In this document: positions 45,901-53,122 of the stretch, one piece after another
Layout of the letters: each line of letters starts with the position of its first letter
Position numbering within the stretch: the stretch's first letter is position 1
DNA from: Conexibacter sp. CPCC 206217
GTDB lineage: Bacteria > Actinomycetota > Thermoleophilia > Solirubrobacterales > Solirubrobacteraceae
Assembly (NCBI RefSeq): GCF_030646165.1
Contig: NZ_JAUTDO010000002.1
Location: forward strand, 1-64,000
Direction: 5' to 3'
DNA: 64,000 bases
Translations under genes and position numbers: made by a program
Notes under the pieces: generated by a model
What the model was told of the DNA's origin: nothing
What the model saw: only the letters and a program-made list of their open reading frames with translations
Database searches by the model: none

Positions 45901-46994
45901 CGGCGGAACTCGCGGTCCTGGATGTCGTTGCTGCTGCTCTGGCGCGACCAGGTGCGCAGCGACGAGGGAAGCGTCACGACCGTGGCGCCCGCCGCCGTGA
46001 GGGCCTCGTCGACCTGCGAGTTGGAGATCTGGTCCGACCACACGCCGATCGTCTTGCCGTCAAGCGCCGTGGTCGACAGCGCCGAGGTGTAGCTCGTGCC
46101 GTCGGCCGGATGCGAGGCGACGTCGGCCGGGCCGGGGCGCTTGTCGTCCTGGGTCCACACGTCGCCCGGATCGACGGCGACGGCCACGTCGAGCGCCATC
46201 GCGAGGTCGGTGACCGTCTGGGTCATCGGGCCGACGGTGTCCTGCGTGGACGAGATCGGCACGACGCCGGTGCGGCCGATGAGGCCGGTGGACGGCCGCA
46301 GGCCGGCAAGGCCCTCAGCGGCGGTCGGGTAGGTGATCGAGCCCTCGGTGTCGGACCCGAAGGTGAGCGCGGCCAGACCAGCGGAGGCCGCGGCGCCGGA
46401 GCCCGACGAGGAGCCGCTCGGGTCCTGCGAGCGGTCGTTCGGGTTGAGCGTCTGGCCGCCGAGCGAGCCGTTGCCGGAGGACTGGTTGTCCGAGACGTAG
46501 GCCGCGAACTCGGTGAGCGTCGTCTTGCCGAGGATGATCGCGCCAGCAGCCTTCAACCGCGCGGCGAGGAACGAGTCCCTCGTCGGGATGTTGTGCTCGA
46601 GGGAGACGGAGTTCGCCGTGGTCGGCATGCCGGCGACGTCGATGTTGTCCTTGAGCAGGACCGGCAGGCCCTCCAGCTTGCCGGCATGCCCGGCGGCGCG
46701 ACGCGCGTCGGAGGCGCGCGCCTCGGCGACCGCGTTCGGGTTCAGCGAACGAATCGCGTCGATCGTCGGGCCGCGCTGGTTCGTCTTGGCGATGCGGTCG
46801 ATGTAGGCTCGCGTCAGATCGACGCTCGTGAGCGTCCCGCTGGTCATCATCGCCTCGAGCTCCGCTGCGGAGGTCTTCTCGAGGTCGAGACTGGCGGCGT
46901 GGGCCGCGGGAGCGCTCAACAGGGCCGTCGACACAGCTGCGGCAACCGCCAGAGTCAGCCGTCGTCGATGGTGTTTGCGTGGTGCGATTTGCAT
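42936..46994 (-). CDS. Secreted tandem amidase / anchor-D / collagen-like protein
   Basis: A 1352-residue protein: signal peptide to about residue 34 (ending AHAA); amidase-signature domain 1 (about 35-545) with the catalytic Lys115 in [14 protein letters not shown], cis-Ser in [12 protein letters not shown] and nucleophile in DTEGSITYP; amidase-like domain 2 (about 555-1015) in which the Lys is Asn639 ([13 protein letters not shown]) and both serines are Thr ([20 protein letters not shown]); a choice-of-anchor D domain; collagen-like triplets (about 1160-1245); and a basic beta C-terminus. Domain 1 probably hydrolyses an amide outside the cell; domain 2 should be inactive and may bind substrate. 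Substrate unknown. No anchor motif. ATG 46994 has no clear ribosome site. Confidence 0.88.
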   Translation of the reverse strand: MQIAPRKHHRRRLTLAVAAAVSTALLSAPAAHAASLDLEKTSAAELEAMMTSGTLTSVDLTRAYIDRIAKTNQRGPTIDAIRSLNPNAVAEARASDARRAAGHAGKLEGLPVLLKDNIDVAGMPTTANSVSLEHNIPTRDSFLAARLKAAGAIILGKTTLTEFAAYVSDNQSSGNGSLGGQTLNPNDRSQDPSGSSSGSGAAASAGLAALTFGSDTEGSITYPTAAEGLAGLRPSTGLIGRTGVVPISSTQDTVGPMTQTVTDLAMALDVAVAVDPGDVWTQDDKRPGPADVASHPADGTSYTSALSTTALDGKTIGVWSDQISNSQVDEALTAAGATVVTLPSSLRTWSRQSSSNDIQDREFRRDLTDYLKVDHDGPQKSFDDVWAYMNAHPWEATKYGTAGRMGAAVPFDLSDPAQNAEYVTMRDSEIARARTHMEGLLANSGNRLDAIVSTSAGTMTSEAAYGGYPVLDVPFGNAAATRRPTSVLFSGYRFGERDLVGMAYDLEQTAITMGLGRKAPSELNPADWRCVDDGPRYDPQSCVTATPFAPLANALTAPVDLETLTIDQIKTKLADGSLTTSDLVKDYLDRIGYVNRQGPGLNAVRSINPQAMVQAAAADAARANGDPLGPLAGVPLLVNDMIDVAGMPTTGGSIALQDLVPAADSAVVAKLKAAGAIILGKTNVTELNGMISSTAPAGYSSLGGQTLSAYNLRGTTTGALAAAAAGIAAATITTDTDGTLLTTAGTAGVAALRPSAGIISRTGIMPTAKSYDTAAIAGRNIADIANTLTGMVGPDPADATTADAPVTAPDYRGALSTSLAGMTIGTTTGFTAAVANTLTSLGATVVSVGAAPTSTAGTNIVGRQVVRDFDAYLAGFPTSPITSFADVMAYNADHALDGDKFGHAQATTVSGYTAGTVDAEAATERASAKTALDAKFDNSGTPVDVILSSNAAATQTIAARAGYPQATLTTAYSATNRTPSATALFTGKAGDDAQVLKVAYAYEQAVDIRQTPGENSPNIWHCVAPIAYEKRSCPPGELAADAADPQLEALATTFGAQAAQTISPGKWITFTNTGAADVTVTKAKITSDNEDSVGEFLITNDLCTGETIAAGSTCRVQVRYAPGAENSAAAAYVTLNGNIPGGSISAAVSGSSTTLPQGPKGDPGDPGDPGDKGDTGDPGDKGDTGDKGDTGDPGETGAKGDPGETGATGATGAKGDTGPIGPTGATGATGATGAKGDTGAAGKDGTVTITATRRSVRVRRGSTMRLQYKFANHTGGALIGVKVKIAAVKQLVGKRTVTLSALSAGKTTTVSLPLKASKKAKLGTYTVKVKFTVGTKTVTRSLPVTVTRATRK
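43259..43521 (-). repeat. Collagen-like G-X-Y coding repeat
   Basis: About 85 codons of uninterrupted Gly-X-Y triplets ([45 protein letters not shown]). The nucleotide repeats are near-identical, so the tract is prone to length change. Placed between the anchor-D domain and the C-terminal beta domain, as in the gene at 31855. Confidence 0.85.
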
Positions 46995-47230
46995 ATGCGT
47001 GAGGCTAGGGATGGCGTTGCCGCGCCAAGGTATCCAGCTGTCGAAACATGCTGGCCTGCGCTTCGCCCCCCGGTCGAGGGTGAGGTTTTTCGGAGTGGTG
47101 TAGCTCGCTGCGTGGCGAGTTCGGGCTACCACGACTGGGCGACCCGCGCAGCCTCCTCGCTGGCCGCGCGTCAGACACGTGGACCACGAGGCTCAACCAC
47201 GAGGTCGCCCTGGCGCTGTCCCTGAGAACG

Positions 47231-47260
47231 AGAAAGGGCCTGCATCTGCAGGCCCTTTCT
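47231..47260. terminator. Perfect hairpin next to a tRNA-end-like sequence
   Basis: AGAAAGGGCCTGCA and its exact complement form a 14-base stem with a two-base centre (real loop about six bases). It lies just after (minus-strand sense) a 13-base copy of the initiator-tRNA 3' end at 47264. It looks like the terminator of an ancestral tRNA gene. Confidence 0.65.
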
Positions 47261-47263
47261 GAG

Positions 47264-47276
47264 TAGCGGGGACGGG
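47264..47276 (-). repeat. Possible attachment-site remnant: copy of the initiator tRNA 3' end
   Basis: TAGCGGGGACGGG matches the 3' end of the tRNA-fMet gene (TAGCGGGGGCGGG at 50708-50720) at 12 of 13 bases, in the same orientation and followed by a strong hairpin in both places. A tRNA-targeted integrating element of about 3.4 kb between the two copies would give this pattern. The match is short, so chance is not excluded. Confidence 0.4.
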
Positions 47277-47440
47277 TTACTGACGCATATCCCCGACCGG
47301 GGCCACCGGTTCGTCGAGGTGCGGAAGCTGGGGCCGAATCAGGGTGGCGCGCGCAGATGACGCGACATCGCCGCGACAGGCGTTGCGCTGATCTTCACCG
47401 GCCTCGGAGGGCTGCCGTCCTTGACCCGCAGGCGTCACGC

Positions 47441-48409
47441 TCATGGCGCGACCTCCTGCGTGACGGTCCAGTTGATCAGGATGACCGGCCCCTTGGTGGT
47501 GGATCCCGGACCGAGAGTGCAGCTGTATCTGCCGTAGCCGTTGCCGGGCGCCTGCGTGACGTCGCAGGTGTAGCTGTTGGAGCCGGAGTAGGGATCGGTC
47601 GTGGAGACGTTGATCGTGGCGCCGTCCCAGGTCGTGATCGTGGCGGAGTTCGAACAGCCGCGGGAGAAGCCGCCGCCGGTCTTCCAGCCCTGCGTCTTGC
47701 CGGGAAGCCATTGCTTGCCGTTGGGGTCGCCGCCGTCCCAGTGGTCGGTGCCCCACTTCGAGGTGGAGCTGATGTGGATGCCGCTCTGTGCGGCGTTGGT
47801 GACGTTGACCGTGCACGTGTTGCCCCAGTCGGCGTCGTCGACGAACAACGAGACCGCGCCGAAGCGGCGCGGCAGACGGTCGTCGAGGCGCTCGCGAGCG
47901 GTCGCGAGCCGGCGACCGTCGAGCGCCGTGTCCTTGAGCCCGCGCACGACGTAGCTGAGCGTGGCCCGCTTGACGTCGTAGCGAGGCCGCGTCAGCTCGA
48001 CCGCGATCGTGTCGGCATCGGCATCGCCGCCGGACAGCTCGATCACCGCGTTCGGTGGCGCGCCGCGGCCGGGCCCGAACAGGCCGTCGAGCACGGTCGC
48101 GGTGGCGGTCGTGCCGGTCAGCCGCCGCGGACGGTCGCTGAAGTAGACGGTGTGCGGATCGACGTCGCGCAGCGTCAGCCGCGCGAGCCCCCGTCTTCGG
48201 GCAATCGGCTCGAATGTGCCGGCGCGCGCGTTCTGCACGAACAGCATCGAAGGCGCAGCCGCCGCGGCCCGAGCCACAACCGGATCGGGCGGATCTCCGG
48301 CGGAGGCCGAGGCGGCCGTGGCCGCGGTGTACGCGGACGCCGCCGCGACGGCGACAAGGACGGCGGCGGCGCCAGCCGCACCGGCGCGATGACGAGTGAA
48401 TCTGGACAT
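47441..48409 (-). CDS. Secreted two-domain protein with beta-sandwich C-terminus
   Basis: A 322-residue exported protein. The signal peptide ends near residue 36. Domain 1 (about 55-165; AGTFEPIARRRGLARLTLRD, YFSDRPRRLTGT, PPNAVIELSGGDADADTIAV) matches a domain of unknown function I recall from many secreted bacterial and eukaryotic proteins. Domain 2 (about 190-320; DDADWGNTCTVNVTNAAQSG, WKTGGGFSRGCSNSATITTW) has four Cys and a beta-sandwich look reminiscent of aegerolysin/crystal-toxin folds; this is a weak impression. It could act on membranes or glycans. It lies in the small island beside tRNA-fMet. Confidence 0.75.
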   Translation of the reverse strand: MSRFTRHRAGAAGAAAVLVAVAAASAYTAATAASASAGDPPDPVVARAAAAAPSMLFVQNARAGTFEPIARRRGLARLTLRDVDPHTVYFSDRPRRLTGTTATATVLDGLFGPGRGAPPNAVIELSGGDADADTIAVELTRPRYDVKRATLSYVVRGLKDTALDGRRLATARERLDDRLPRRFGAVSLFVDDADWGNTCTVNVTNAAQSGIHISSTSKWGTDHWDGGDPNGKQWLPGKTQGWKTGGGFSRGCSNSATITTWDGATINVSTTDPYSGSNSYTCDVTQAPGNGYGRYSCTLGPGSTTKGPVILINWTVTQEVAP

Positions 48410-48504
48410 TGGTCCTCCGAGTCGGACGCGTGACTACGACGGAGCATCGGATCGCGGCCGGCAGGACTTGAGGTCGACGATCGTGTCGCACCCGGCGGCT
48501 TCTT

Positions 48505-48567
<63 letters not shown>

Positions 48568-48732
48568 GGAATCGTCGCCTGGTCACGGCGCCGACGGCAC
48601 CCCGTTCGGCGTTGCGGTCCAGCGCGCCGGCGGCCCCACCGACCTGCGCGCCCGCGGCAGACGGCTGCGGATTCGACGCCGTGGTCGTCGAGCCTCGGAC
48701 CGCGACCCCTGTCCACCAGACGGGCGAGCTCA

Positions 48733-49152
48733 GTGACATCCACAATCGATGACGTCCCGCCACCCGAGGTCGTTGCGGACAGCCTTGAGCCGCTCATCGC
48801 ATCGGTCAGCGAGTCCTCCCCGCACTTTGACGCTGTCGTGGGTCGCGTGACCGTTAAGGGCTACCTGGCTCAGGACACGTCACCCAATGATCCTTACGTC
48901 ATAGCTGATTCAAGTGCTGGCTCGTCAATCGTCGTTGTTGTGAATATGAAGCATCCTCATATTCGCCAGGTGGTCGGAAGCGAAGGGTTCCTGAACTATC
49001 TCCGATACTCGGTATACGATGCGATCGCAGAGTGGCAAGCGCGACAGCGCCAACAAACCCCTGATCCAGACACGATGAAAATGCTCAAGGACAAACTGCT
49101 GCGCATCGCGATGCTCATCGAGATGCACACGCCTGATCCGACAGGCGGTTAG
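48733..49152 (+). CDS. Low-GC protein fragment resembling the end of a GHKL-type ATPase
   Basis: A 139-residue frame from GTG 48733 with much lower GC than its neighbours and codon use unlike them. It contains IVVVVNMKHPHIRQVVGSEG, FLNYLRYSVYDAIAEWQARQ and MLKDKLLRIAML. The pattern VNxxHPxI followed by a helix and a long basic helix resembles the C-terminal part of GHKL-fold ATPases used in some phage-defence and MORC-like proteins, but without the ATP-binding half. The frame stays open upstream into GC-rich sequence, so the gene seems truncated at its 5' end. Probably recently acquired. Confidence 0.55.
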   Translation: MTSTIDDVPPPEVVADSLEPLIASVSESSPHFDAVVGRVTVKGYLAQDTSPNDPYVIADSSAGSSIVVVVNMKHPHIRQVVGSEGFLNYLRYSVYDAIAEWQARQRQQTPDPDTMKMLKDKLLRIAMLIEMHTPDPTGG

Positions 49153-49171
49153 CACTCGTCCGAGGCCCGAC

Positions 49172-49564
49172 TTAGGGTCTCAGACGAACAATGTTCTCGG
49201 CGCGGTCGACGGCTTTGTCGAACGTCAACACTGCACCAACCCCGGTCGCCTCTGCCTGAGCGACGAGATATGCCTCGGCGAAGTCGAGGCGATCGTGCTC
49301 GTAGACCTCCAGGGCACGGCGCAGCAGGGGAGCGTCGACGACGCTGATCGATGGCATCGCGATAGCCGCTCGCATCAGCTCGGCGACCCGGTCTCTCGGG
49401 ACCTCATAGAACGACTGCAGCACATAGATGCACTCGGCGACGACGAGATCGGTCAAGAGCAGTCGCTCCGCGCTCGCCAACGCCCGCGTGGCTCGTGCCG
49501 CCTGCTCGGGCGGATCGCCAGTCAAGTGACGGACGATGACGTTCGTATCGATGAACGCGATCAG
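49172..49564 (-). CDS. VapC-type PIN-domain toxin
   Basis: A PIN nuclease: IAFIDTNVIVRHLTGDPPEQ, LTDLVVAECIYVLQSFYEVP, DRLDFAEAYLVAQAEA and VLTFDKAVDRAENI supply the acidic residues. Homologues begin MIAFIDTNV; here that position is CTG, whose CTGA overlaps the antitoxin stop exactly as ATGA would. The only standard start in frame is GTG 49615, which would add 17 antisense-like residues. I therefore favour a CTG start at 49564. The pair lies in the island by tRNA-fMet. Confidence 0.85.
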   Translation of the reverse strand: MIAFIDTNVIVRHLTGDPPEQAARATRALASAERLLLTDLVVAECIYVLQSFYEVPRDRVAELMRAAIAMPSISVVDAPLLRRALEVYEHDRLDFAEAYLVAQAEATGVGAVLTFDKAVDRAENIVRLRP

Positions 49565-49809
49565 CGCCGCTGCTCCCCACGCACCCGGCGCGTCTGGCGC
49601 AGCACCTCGTCCCACGACGTGCCGCGCTTGCCCTCCGGCACGCTGACGGCGCCGGCCAGATCCAGGAAGTCGGGTGTCTTGGCGACCACCGCTCGCTTGC
49701 GCTCCACCCGGAAGACAAGCTCATCACCCGCGTGCAAGTCGAGCGCGTCGCGCACGGCTTTGGGGATGGTGACCTGACCCTTCGATGTCAGACGTGCCGA
49801 AGCTTCCAC
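49561..49809 (-). CDS. AbrB/SpoVT-type antitoxin
   Basis: An 82-residue protein with the swapped-hairpin AbrB domain at the N-terminus (ARLTSKGQVTIPKAVRDALD, LHAGDELVFRVE), followed by a flexible toxin-binding tail (SVPEGKRGTSWDEVLRQTRR). GTG 49809 is preceded by AAGGA. A TATCCT hexamer about 40 bases upstream may be the -10. It overlaps the toxin by four bases and likely represses the operon. Confidence 0.9.
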   Translation of the reverse strand: MEASARLTSKGQVTIPKAVRDALDLHAGDELVFRVERKRAVVAKTPDFLDLAGAVSVPEGKRGTSWDEVLRQTRRVRGEQRR

Positions 49810-49871
49810 CAGATGTCCTTACATTTGCTTTCGAGTAAGGATACCGTTGCCGCCCCAGACAGTCGAGACCC

Positions 49872-50087
49872 TCACTCGCCACGCAACCGCTCCTCGACGC
49901 TCTCGCGCAAGAACCGCACCGTCCGGCCCAGCCGCGCTGACGGCAGCTCGCCGCGCCGCGCCAGCTCGTAGACCGTCGACACCGGCATTCCGAGCATCTC
50001 AGCGACTTCCGCAGCCGTCATCACGTCCTCCCGTGTGATCGACCGTCGACCTCGTCCTTCCCGTCCGACTTCGGGCGTCGAATCCAT
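49872..50087 (-). CDS. Excisionase-like helix-turn-helix protein
   Basis: A 71-residue protein with a MerR/excisionase-type winged helix (MTAAEVAEMLGMPVSTVYEL, RRGELPSARLGRTVRFLRES). ATG 50087 follows GGAG. Such proteins direct excision of integrated elements or act as small regulators. It lies within 700 bases of the tRNA-fMet gene, which fits an excisionase of a mobile element; no integrase is visible, so a regulator role is equally possible. Confidence 0.8.
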   Translation of the reverse strand: MDSTPEVGREGRGRRSITREDVMTAAEVAEMLGMPVSTVYELARRGELPSARLGRTVRFLRESVEERLRGE

Positions 50088-50361
50088 GCCGCCCACTCCT
50101 TGATCCCGGCGCGCCCAGTACGCCCCTCTACCTGTCTATCCAGTTGAGACCTCCGATCGTGCGAGCGACTTTTCGTCCAGATCCGACCGCCCGATGTGTC
50201 TGACCCTGGACTTCACCCAGTCCCCACTGGCCGCCTCAGACTGCACTTCTTTCTCTCCCAGACCCCTGCCGAATCTTGGATTCGGGTGCTGATTTGGGTC
50301 AGAGTTTCGGGTGGCGACCACGGCAACTTGCTCGCTCCGCTTTCCTGATTCAAGATGCAGC

Positions 50362-50604
50362 ATGCGCTCCGATCTGGCTGCGATCAACGCCGCTCTGCAA
50401 CGCGAACTCCGGAGACGAAGACTCAGAGAAGTTGCCGCGGTCCCCGCAGCCAGATGGCTCGGCGCCGCCGGGATCCTCAGAGACAGCAGATCCCGACCGG
50501 GACTGCCACTGCGCAACCGACTCCGTGCCGGACAGATCGACGGCTCCAACCAGCGGCCCCCTCGAAAGTACGGCCGCTGGTTCATACGGCGAACCCGCTC
50601 GTAG
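50362..50604 (+). CDS. Small conserved-looking basic protein
   Basis: An 80-residue basic protein from ATG 50362. After a helical N-terminus (LAAINAALQRELRRRRLREV) come AARWLGAAGILRDSRSRPG, LPLRNRLRAGQI and RKYGRWFIRR. The spacing WLxxAGxLxDSxSRPGxPLRxxLRxGxI...GRWFI looks like a short DNA- or RNA-binding module I have seen in small actinobacterial proteins, but I cannot name the family. No strong ribosome site. It is the last gene of the island before the tRNA; 50097-50361 holds nothing I can support. Confidence 0.45.
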   Translation: MRSDLAAINAALQRELRRRRLREVAAVPAARWLGAAGILRDSRSRPGLPLRNRLRAGQIDGSNQRPPRKYGRWFIRRTRS

Positions 50605-50678
50605 CCTGAGCCGTTTGGTACTCCCGGCTGGTACTCCCGCCCCACCGAGCCGCCAGCCAACCCGCCCCAGAACGACGA

Positions 50679-50702
50679 AAGCCGCCTGGCGAGAGGCGGC
50701 TT
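50679..50702 (-). terminator. Terminator of the initiator tRNA gene
   Basis: A nine-base stem (AAGCCGCCT with its complement) and six-base loop lie five bases after the tRNA-fMet 3' end on the minus strand, with a short TTTC at the end. Confidence 0.6.
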
Positions 50703-50707
50703 CCGTA

Positions 50708-50781
<74 letters not shown>

Positions 50782-50872
50782 GCGGACTGGAGATTCTAGC
50801 GCAATCGGATTCGAGGGGCCGTCCGGCTCTGCGCCAGGCGGCGCACCCCATCGGGTCGTAGGATTCCGCAGC

Positions 50873-51805
50873 ATGAGCCTTGTCTTCGTCACGCGCAGAC
50901 TGCCCGGTGGGGATGTGGAGCGGCTGCGTGCCGCCGGCCACCAGGTCGACGTGTGGGAAGACGCGGCACCGCCGTCCGCGGAGGCGCTCGCCTCGCGCGC
51001 GCGAGATGCGGACGCGCTGCTGTGCACGCTCGTCGACACGGTCGGGCCCACGCTGCTGGACGCCTGCCCGCGGCTCAGAGTCGTCGCGAACTACGGCGTC
51101 GGCTACGACAACGTCGACGTCGCCGCCGCCAACGCGCGCGGGATCTCGGTCTCCAACACACCCGACGTGCTCACCGACGCGACCGCCGACCTCGCCTTCG
51201 CACTGCTGCTTGCCGCCGCACGCCGGCTGCCGCAGACCGCGGAGGACGTCAAGCAGGGGCGCTGGGGGACCTGGGAGCCTGGCGGCTTCCTCGGGCACGA
51301 CGTCGCCGGCACCACGCTCGGGATCGTCGGCGCCGGGCGCATCGGCGACGCGGTCGCGCGGCGCGCCGCCGGTTTCGACATGGAGGTGCTGAGAACGACC
51401 AGCCGCGGCGGCACGCCGCTGCCGGAACTGCTCGAGCGCTCCGACTACGTCTCCCTCCACGTCCCGCTGACACCGCAGACCCGCAACCTGATCGACGCGG
51501 ACGCGCTGAAGCGGATGAAGCCGAACGCGATCCTCGTCAACACGGCGCGCGGCGGCGTGATCGACACCGACGCGCTGATCGAGGCGCTCCACGCCGGGAC
51601 GATCGCCGGTGCCGCGCTCGACGTGACCGAGCCCGAGCCGCTGCCGGCCGACCATCCGCTGCTCAGCGCGCCGAACGTGCTGGTCGTGCCGCACATCGGC
51701 TCCGCCACCACACGCACGCGCGCGCGAATGACCGAGATCGCCGTCGACAACGTGCTCGCGGGGCTCGCGGGCGACCCTCTCCCCCAGGCCGTCAGCCCGC
51801 GCTGA
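50873..51805 (+). CDS. D-isomer-specific 2-hydroxyacid dehydrogenase (glycerate/glyoxylate reductase type)
   Basis: A 310-residue NAD(P)-dependent dehydrogenase: [19 protein letters not shown] at the hinge, [20 protein letters not shown] (Rossmann), [18 protein letters not shown] with the catalytic Arg, the Glu in [12 protein letters not shown] and the His in [13 protein letters not shown]. It reduces glyoxylate or hydroxypyruvate in typical relatives. ATG 50873 has no strong ribosome site. It is followed after 32 bases by a Ppx gene, probably in one operon. Confidence 0.92.
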   Translation: MSLVFVTRRLPGGDVERLRAAGHQVDVWEDAAPPSAEALASRARDADALLCTLVDTVGPTLLDACPRLRVVANYGVGYDNVDVAAANARGISVSNTPDVLTDATADLAFALLLAAARRLPQTAEDVKQGRWGTWEPGGFLGHDVAGTTLGIVGAGRIGDAVARRAAGFDMEVLRTTSRGGTPLPELLERSDYVSLHVPLTPQTRNLIDADALKRMKPNAILVNTARGGVIDTDALIEALHAGTIAGAALDVTEPEPLPADHPLLSAPNVLVVPHIGSATTRTRARMTEIAVDNVLAGLAGDPLPQAVSPR

Positions 51806-51837
51806 GCGGCGCGCGCGCAACCAGGACCTGGCACGAG

Positions 51838-52770
51838 ATGCGGATCGGCGTCGTCGACATCGGCACCAACTCGACGCGGTTGCTGATCGCCGACGTCGAC
51901 CCCGCCGGCCACGTCGACGAGCTCGTCCGGCGCTCGCAGGTGACGCACCTCGGCGCCGGCGTCGACGCGAGCGGCACGCTCTCCGACGCCGCGATGGAGC
52001 GCGTCTTCGCGACCCTCGCCGCTTACCGGACCGCGCTCGACGAGGCCGCCGTCCCCGCCGACGCGCGCCTCGCCGTGCTGACGAGCGCCGTGCGCGACGC
52101 CGCCAACGGCGCCGACTTCACCGCGGTCGTGCGCGAGCGCTTCCAACTCGACGCGCGCACGATCGCCGGCGAGCAGGAGGCGCAGCTGATGTTCCTCGGC
52201 GCGACGCACGGCCGCGACCCGGGCGACCGCACGCCGCTGCTCGTGTTCGACATCGGCGGCGGCTCGACCGAGCTGGTCGTCGGCCACCAGGGCCATGTCG
52301 ACTTCCATATCTCGACGCAGCTCGGCGTCGTGCGCCAGAGCGAGCGCCATCTGCACGACGACCCGCCGCCACCCCGCCAGCTGCAGGCGCTCGCCGACGA
52401 CGTGCGCTCCGTGCTGCAGGCGCAGATCCCGCTCACCGTCCGCGACGACGCGCAGCTCGCGATCGGCGTCGCCGGGACCGCGACCTCGCTGGCCGCGATC
52501 GAGCAGGAGCTGGAGCCGTACGACCCCGGCCGCGTACACGGCTACGTCGTCGAGCTGGGCGAGGCGGAGCTGCTGCTGGCGCGCCTGGCGCAGCTGCCGC
52601 TGGCGCAGCGCCGCGAGGTCGTCGGACTGCATCCGGATCGCGCCCAGACGATCGTCGCCGGCACCGTGATCCTGATCGAGGTGCTTCGCTTTTTCGGAAT
52701 CCAAAGCTTCGAAGTGTCGGAACACGACATTCTGCATGGCGTGATGCTGGAGCGGGCACGCGCCACGTGA
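51838..52770 (+). CDS. Ppx/GppA-type exopolyphosphatase
   Basis: A 310-residue member of the ASKHA phosphotransferase superfamily: phosphate-1 motif GVVDIGTNSTRLLIADV, the catalytic Glu in AGEQEAQLMFLGA, phosphate-2 motif LVFDIGGGSTELVVG and adenosine-type motif VAGTATSLAAI. Length equals the short actinobacterial Ppx form. It removes terminal phosphates from polyphosphate or acts on pppGpp. Last coding gene before the structured intergenic RNA candidate. Confidence 0.93.
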   Translation: MRIGVVDIGTNSTRLLIADVDPAGHVDELVRRSQVTHLGAGVDASGTLSDAAMERVFATLAAYRTALDEAAVPADARLAVLTSAVRDAANGADFTAVVRERFQLDARTIAGEQEAQLMFLGATHGRDPGDRTPLLVFDIGGGSTELVVGHQGHVDFHISTQLGVVRQSERHLHDDPPPPRQLQALADDVRSVLQAQIPLTVRDDAQLAIGVAGTATSLAAIEQELEPYDPGRVHGYVVELGEAELLLARLAQLPLAQRREVVGLHPDRAQTIVAGTVILIEVLRFFGIQSFEVSEHDILHGVMLERARAT

Positions 52771-52889
52771 CGAGGCCCAACCGGCTGGCCGTACCCGATC
52801 GTCAATACGTTAGAAACGATCGTGGACGTATGTTCGATTGTTTGTATGCGGACAACTCGGGCAATATCGGGCTGTCGGGCATCGGGTTC

Positions 52890-53058
52890 GTGCAAGCGGG
52901 TCGGTTGCCCGACCCATAGGTCCGGGCGAAGCCGCGTAAAAACGGCGCCTCCCGCCGTCCGGACCGATTAAAAGGCCCTTTCAAGGCACGTACCCCTGCC
53001 CGTCCTGATGGGGCCGTTCATGGAAACCGCCCGCATGATGCGGGCGGTTTCCTTTTTT
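52890..53058 (+). ncRNA. Candidate structured RNA ending in an intrinsic terminator
   Basis: This intergenic stretch folds into successive stems on the plus strand: GGGTCGG-TTGC-CCGACCC (52898-52915); a long-range stem GGTCCGG/CCGGACC (52919-52925 with 52959-52965) that encloses a GCCG...CGGC hairpin; and a terminator with six T. Upstream (52800-52860) is unusually AT-rich with TATGTT and TACGTT -10-like hexamers. No protein frame is supported. It could be a small RNA, a long 3' UTR of ppx, or a cis element without its gene. I could not match it to a known riboswitch or to 6S RNA. Confidence 0.4.
53022..53058 (+). terminator. Intrinsic terminator with T-tract
   Basis: A GC-rich stem of 12-15 bases (GGAAACCGCCCGCAT paired with ATGCGGGCGGTTTCC) is followed directly by TTTTTT at 53053-53058. 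The T-tract is on the plus strand only, so it serves ppx or the RNA candidate. Confidence 0.9.
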
Positions 53059-53122
53059 GGGTACACGCACGTATCGGCGGATCGCGTCCGGCGCCGCGAG
53101 GCGGCCCTGTGAGGACGCTCGC

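Noticed and set aside
43932..47225. Long plus-strand open frame opposite the tandem amidase gene
   Set aside because: Antisense shadow; no domain features, composition dominated by Arg, Ala, Val and Gly.
50136..50660. Minus-strand 174-codon frame before the tRNA
   Set aside because: Ser/Arg-rich without domain features and antisense to the small plus-strand gene at 50362.
52890..53058. Known riboswitch (c-di-GMP, SAM, TPP, cobalamin) or 6S RNA
   Set aside because: None of the conserved cores of these classes could be found, and no regulated coding gene follows on the same strand, so only a generic structured RNA is claimed.
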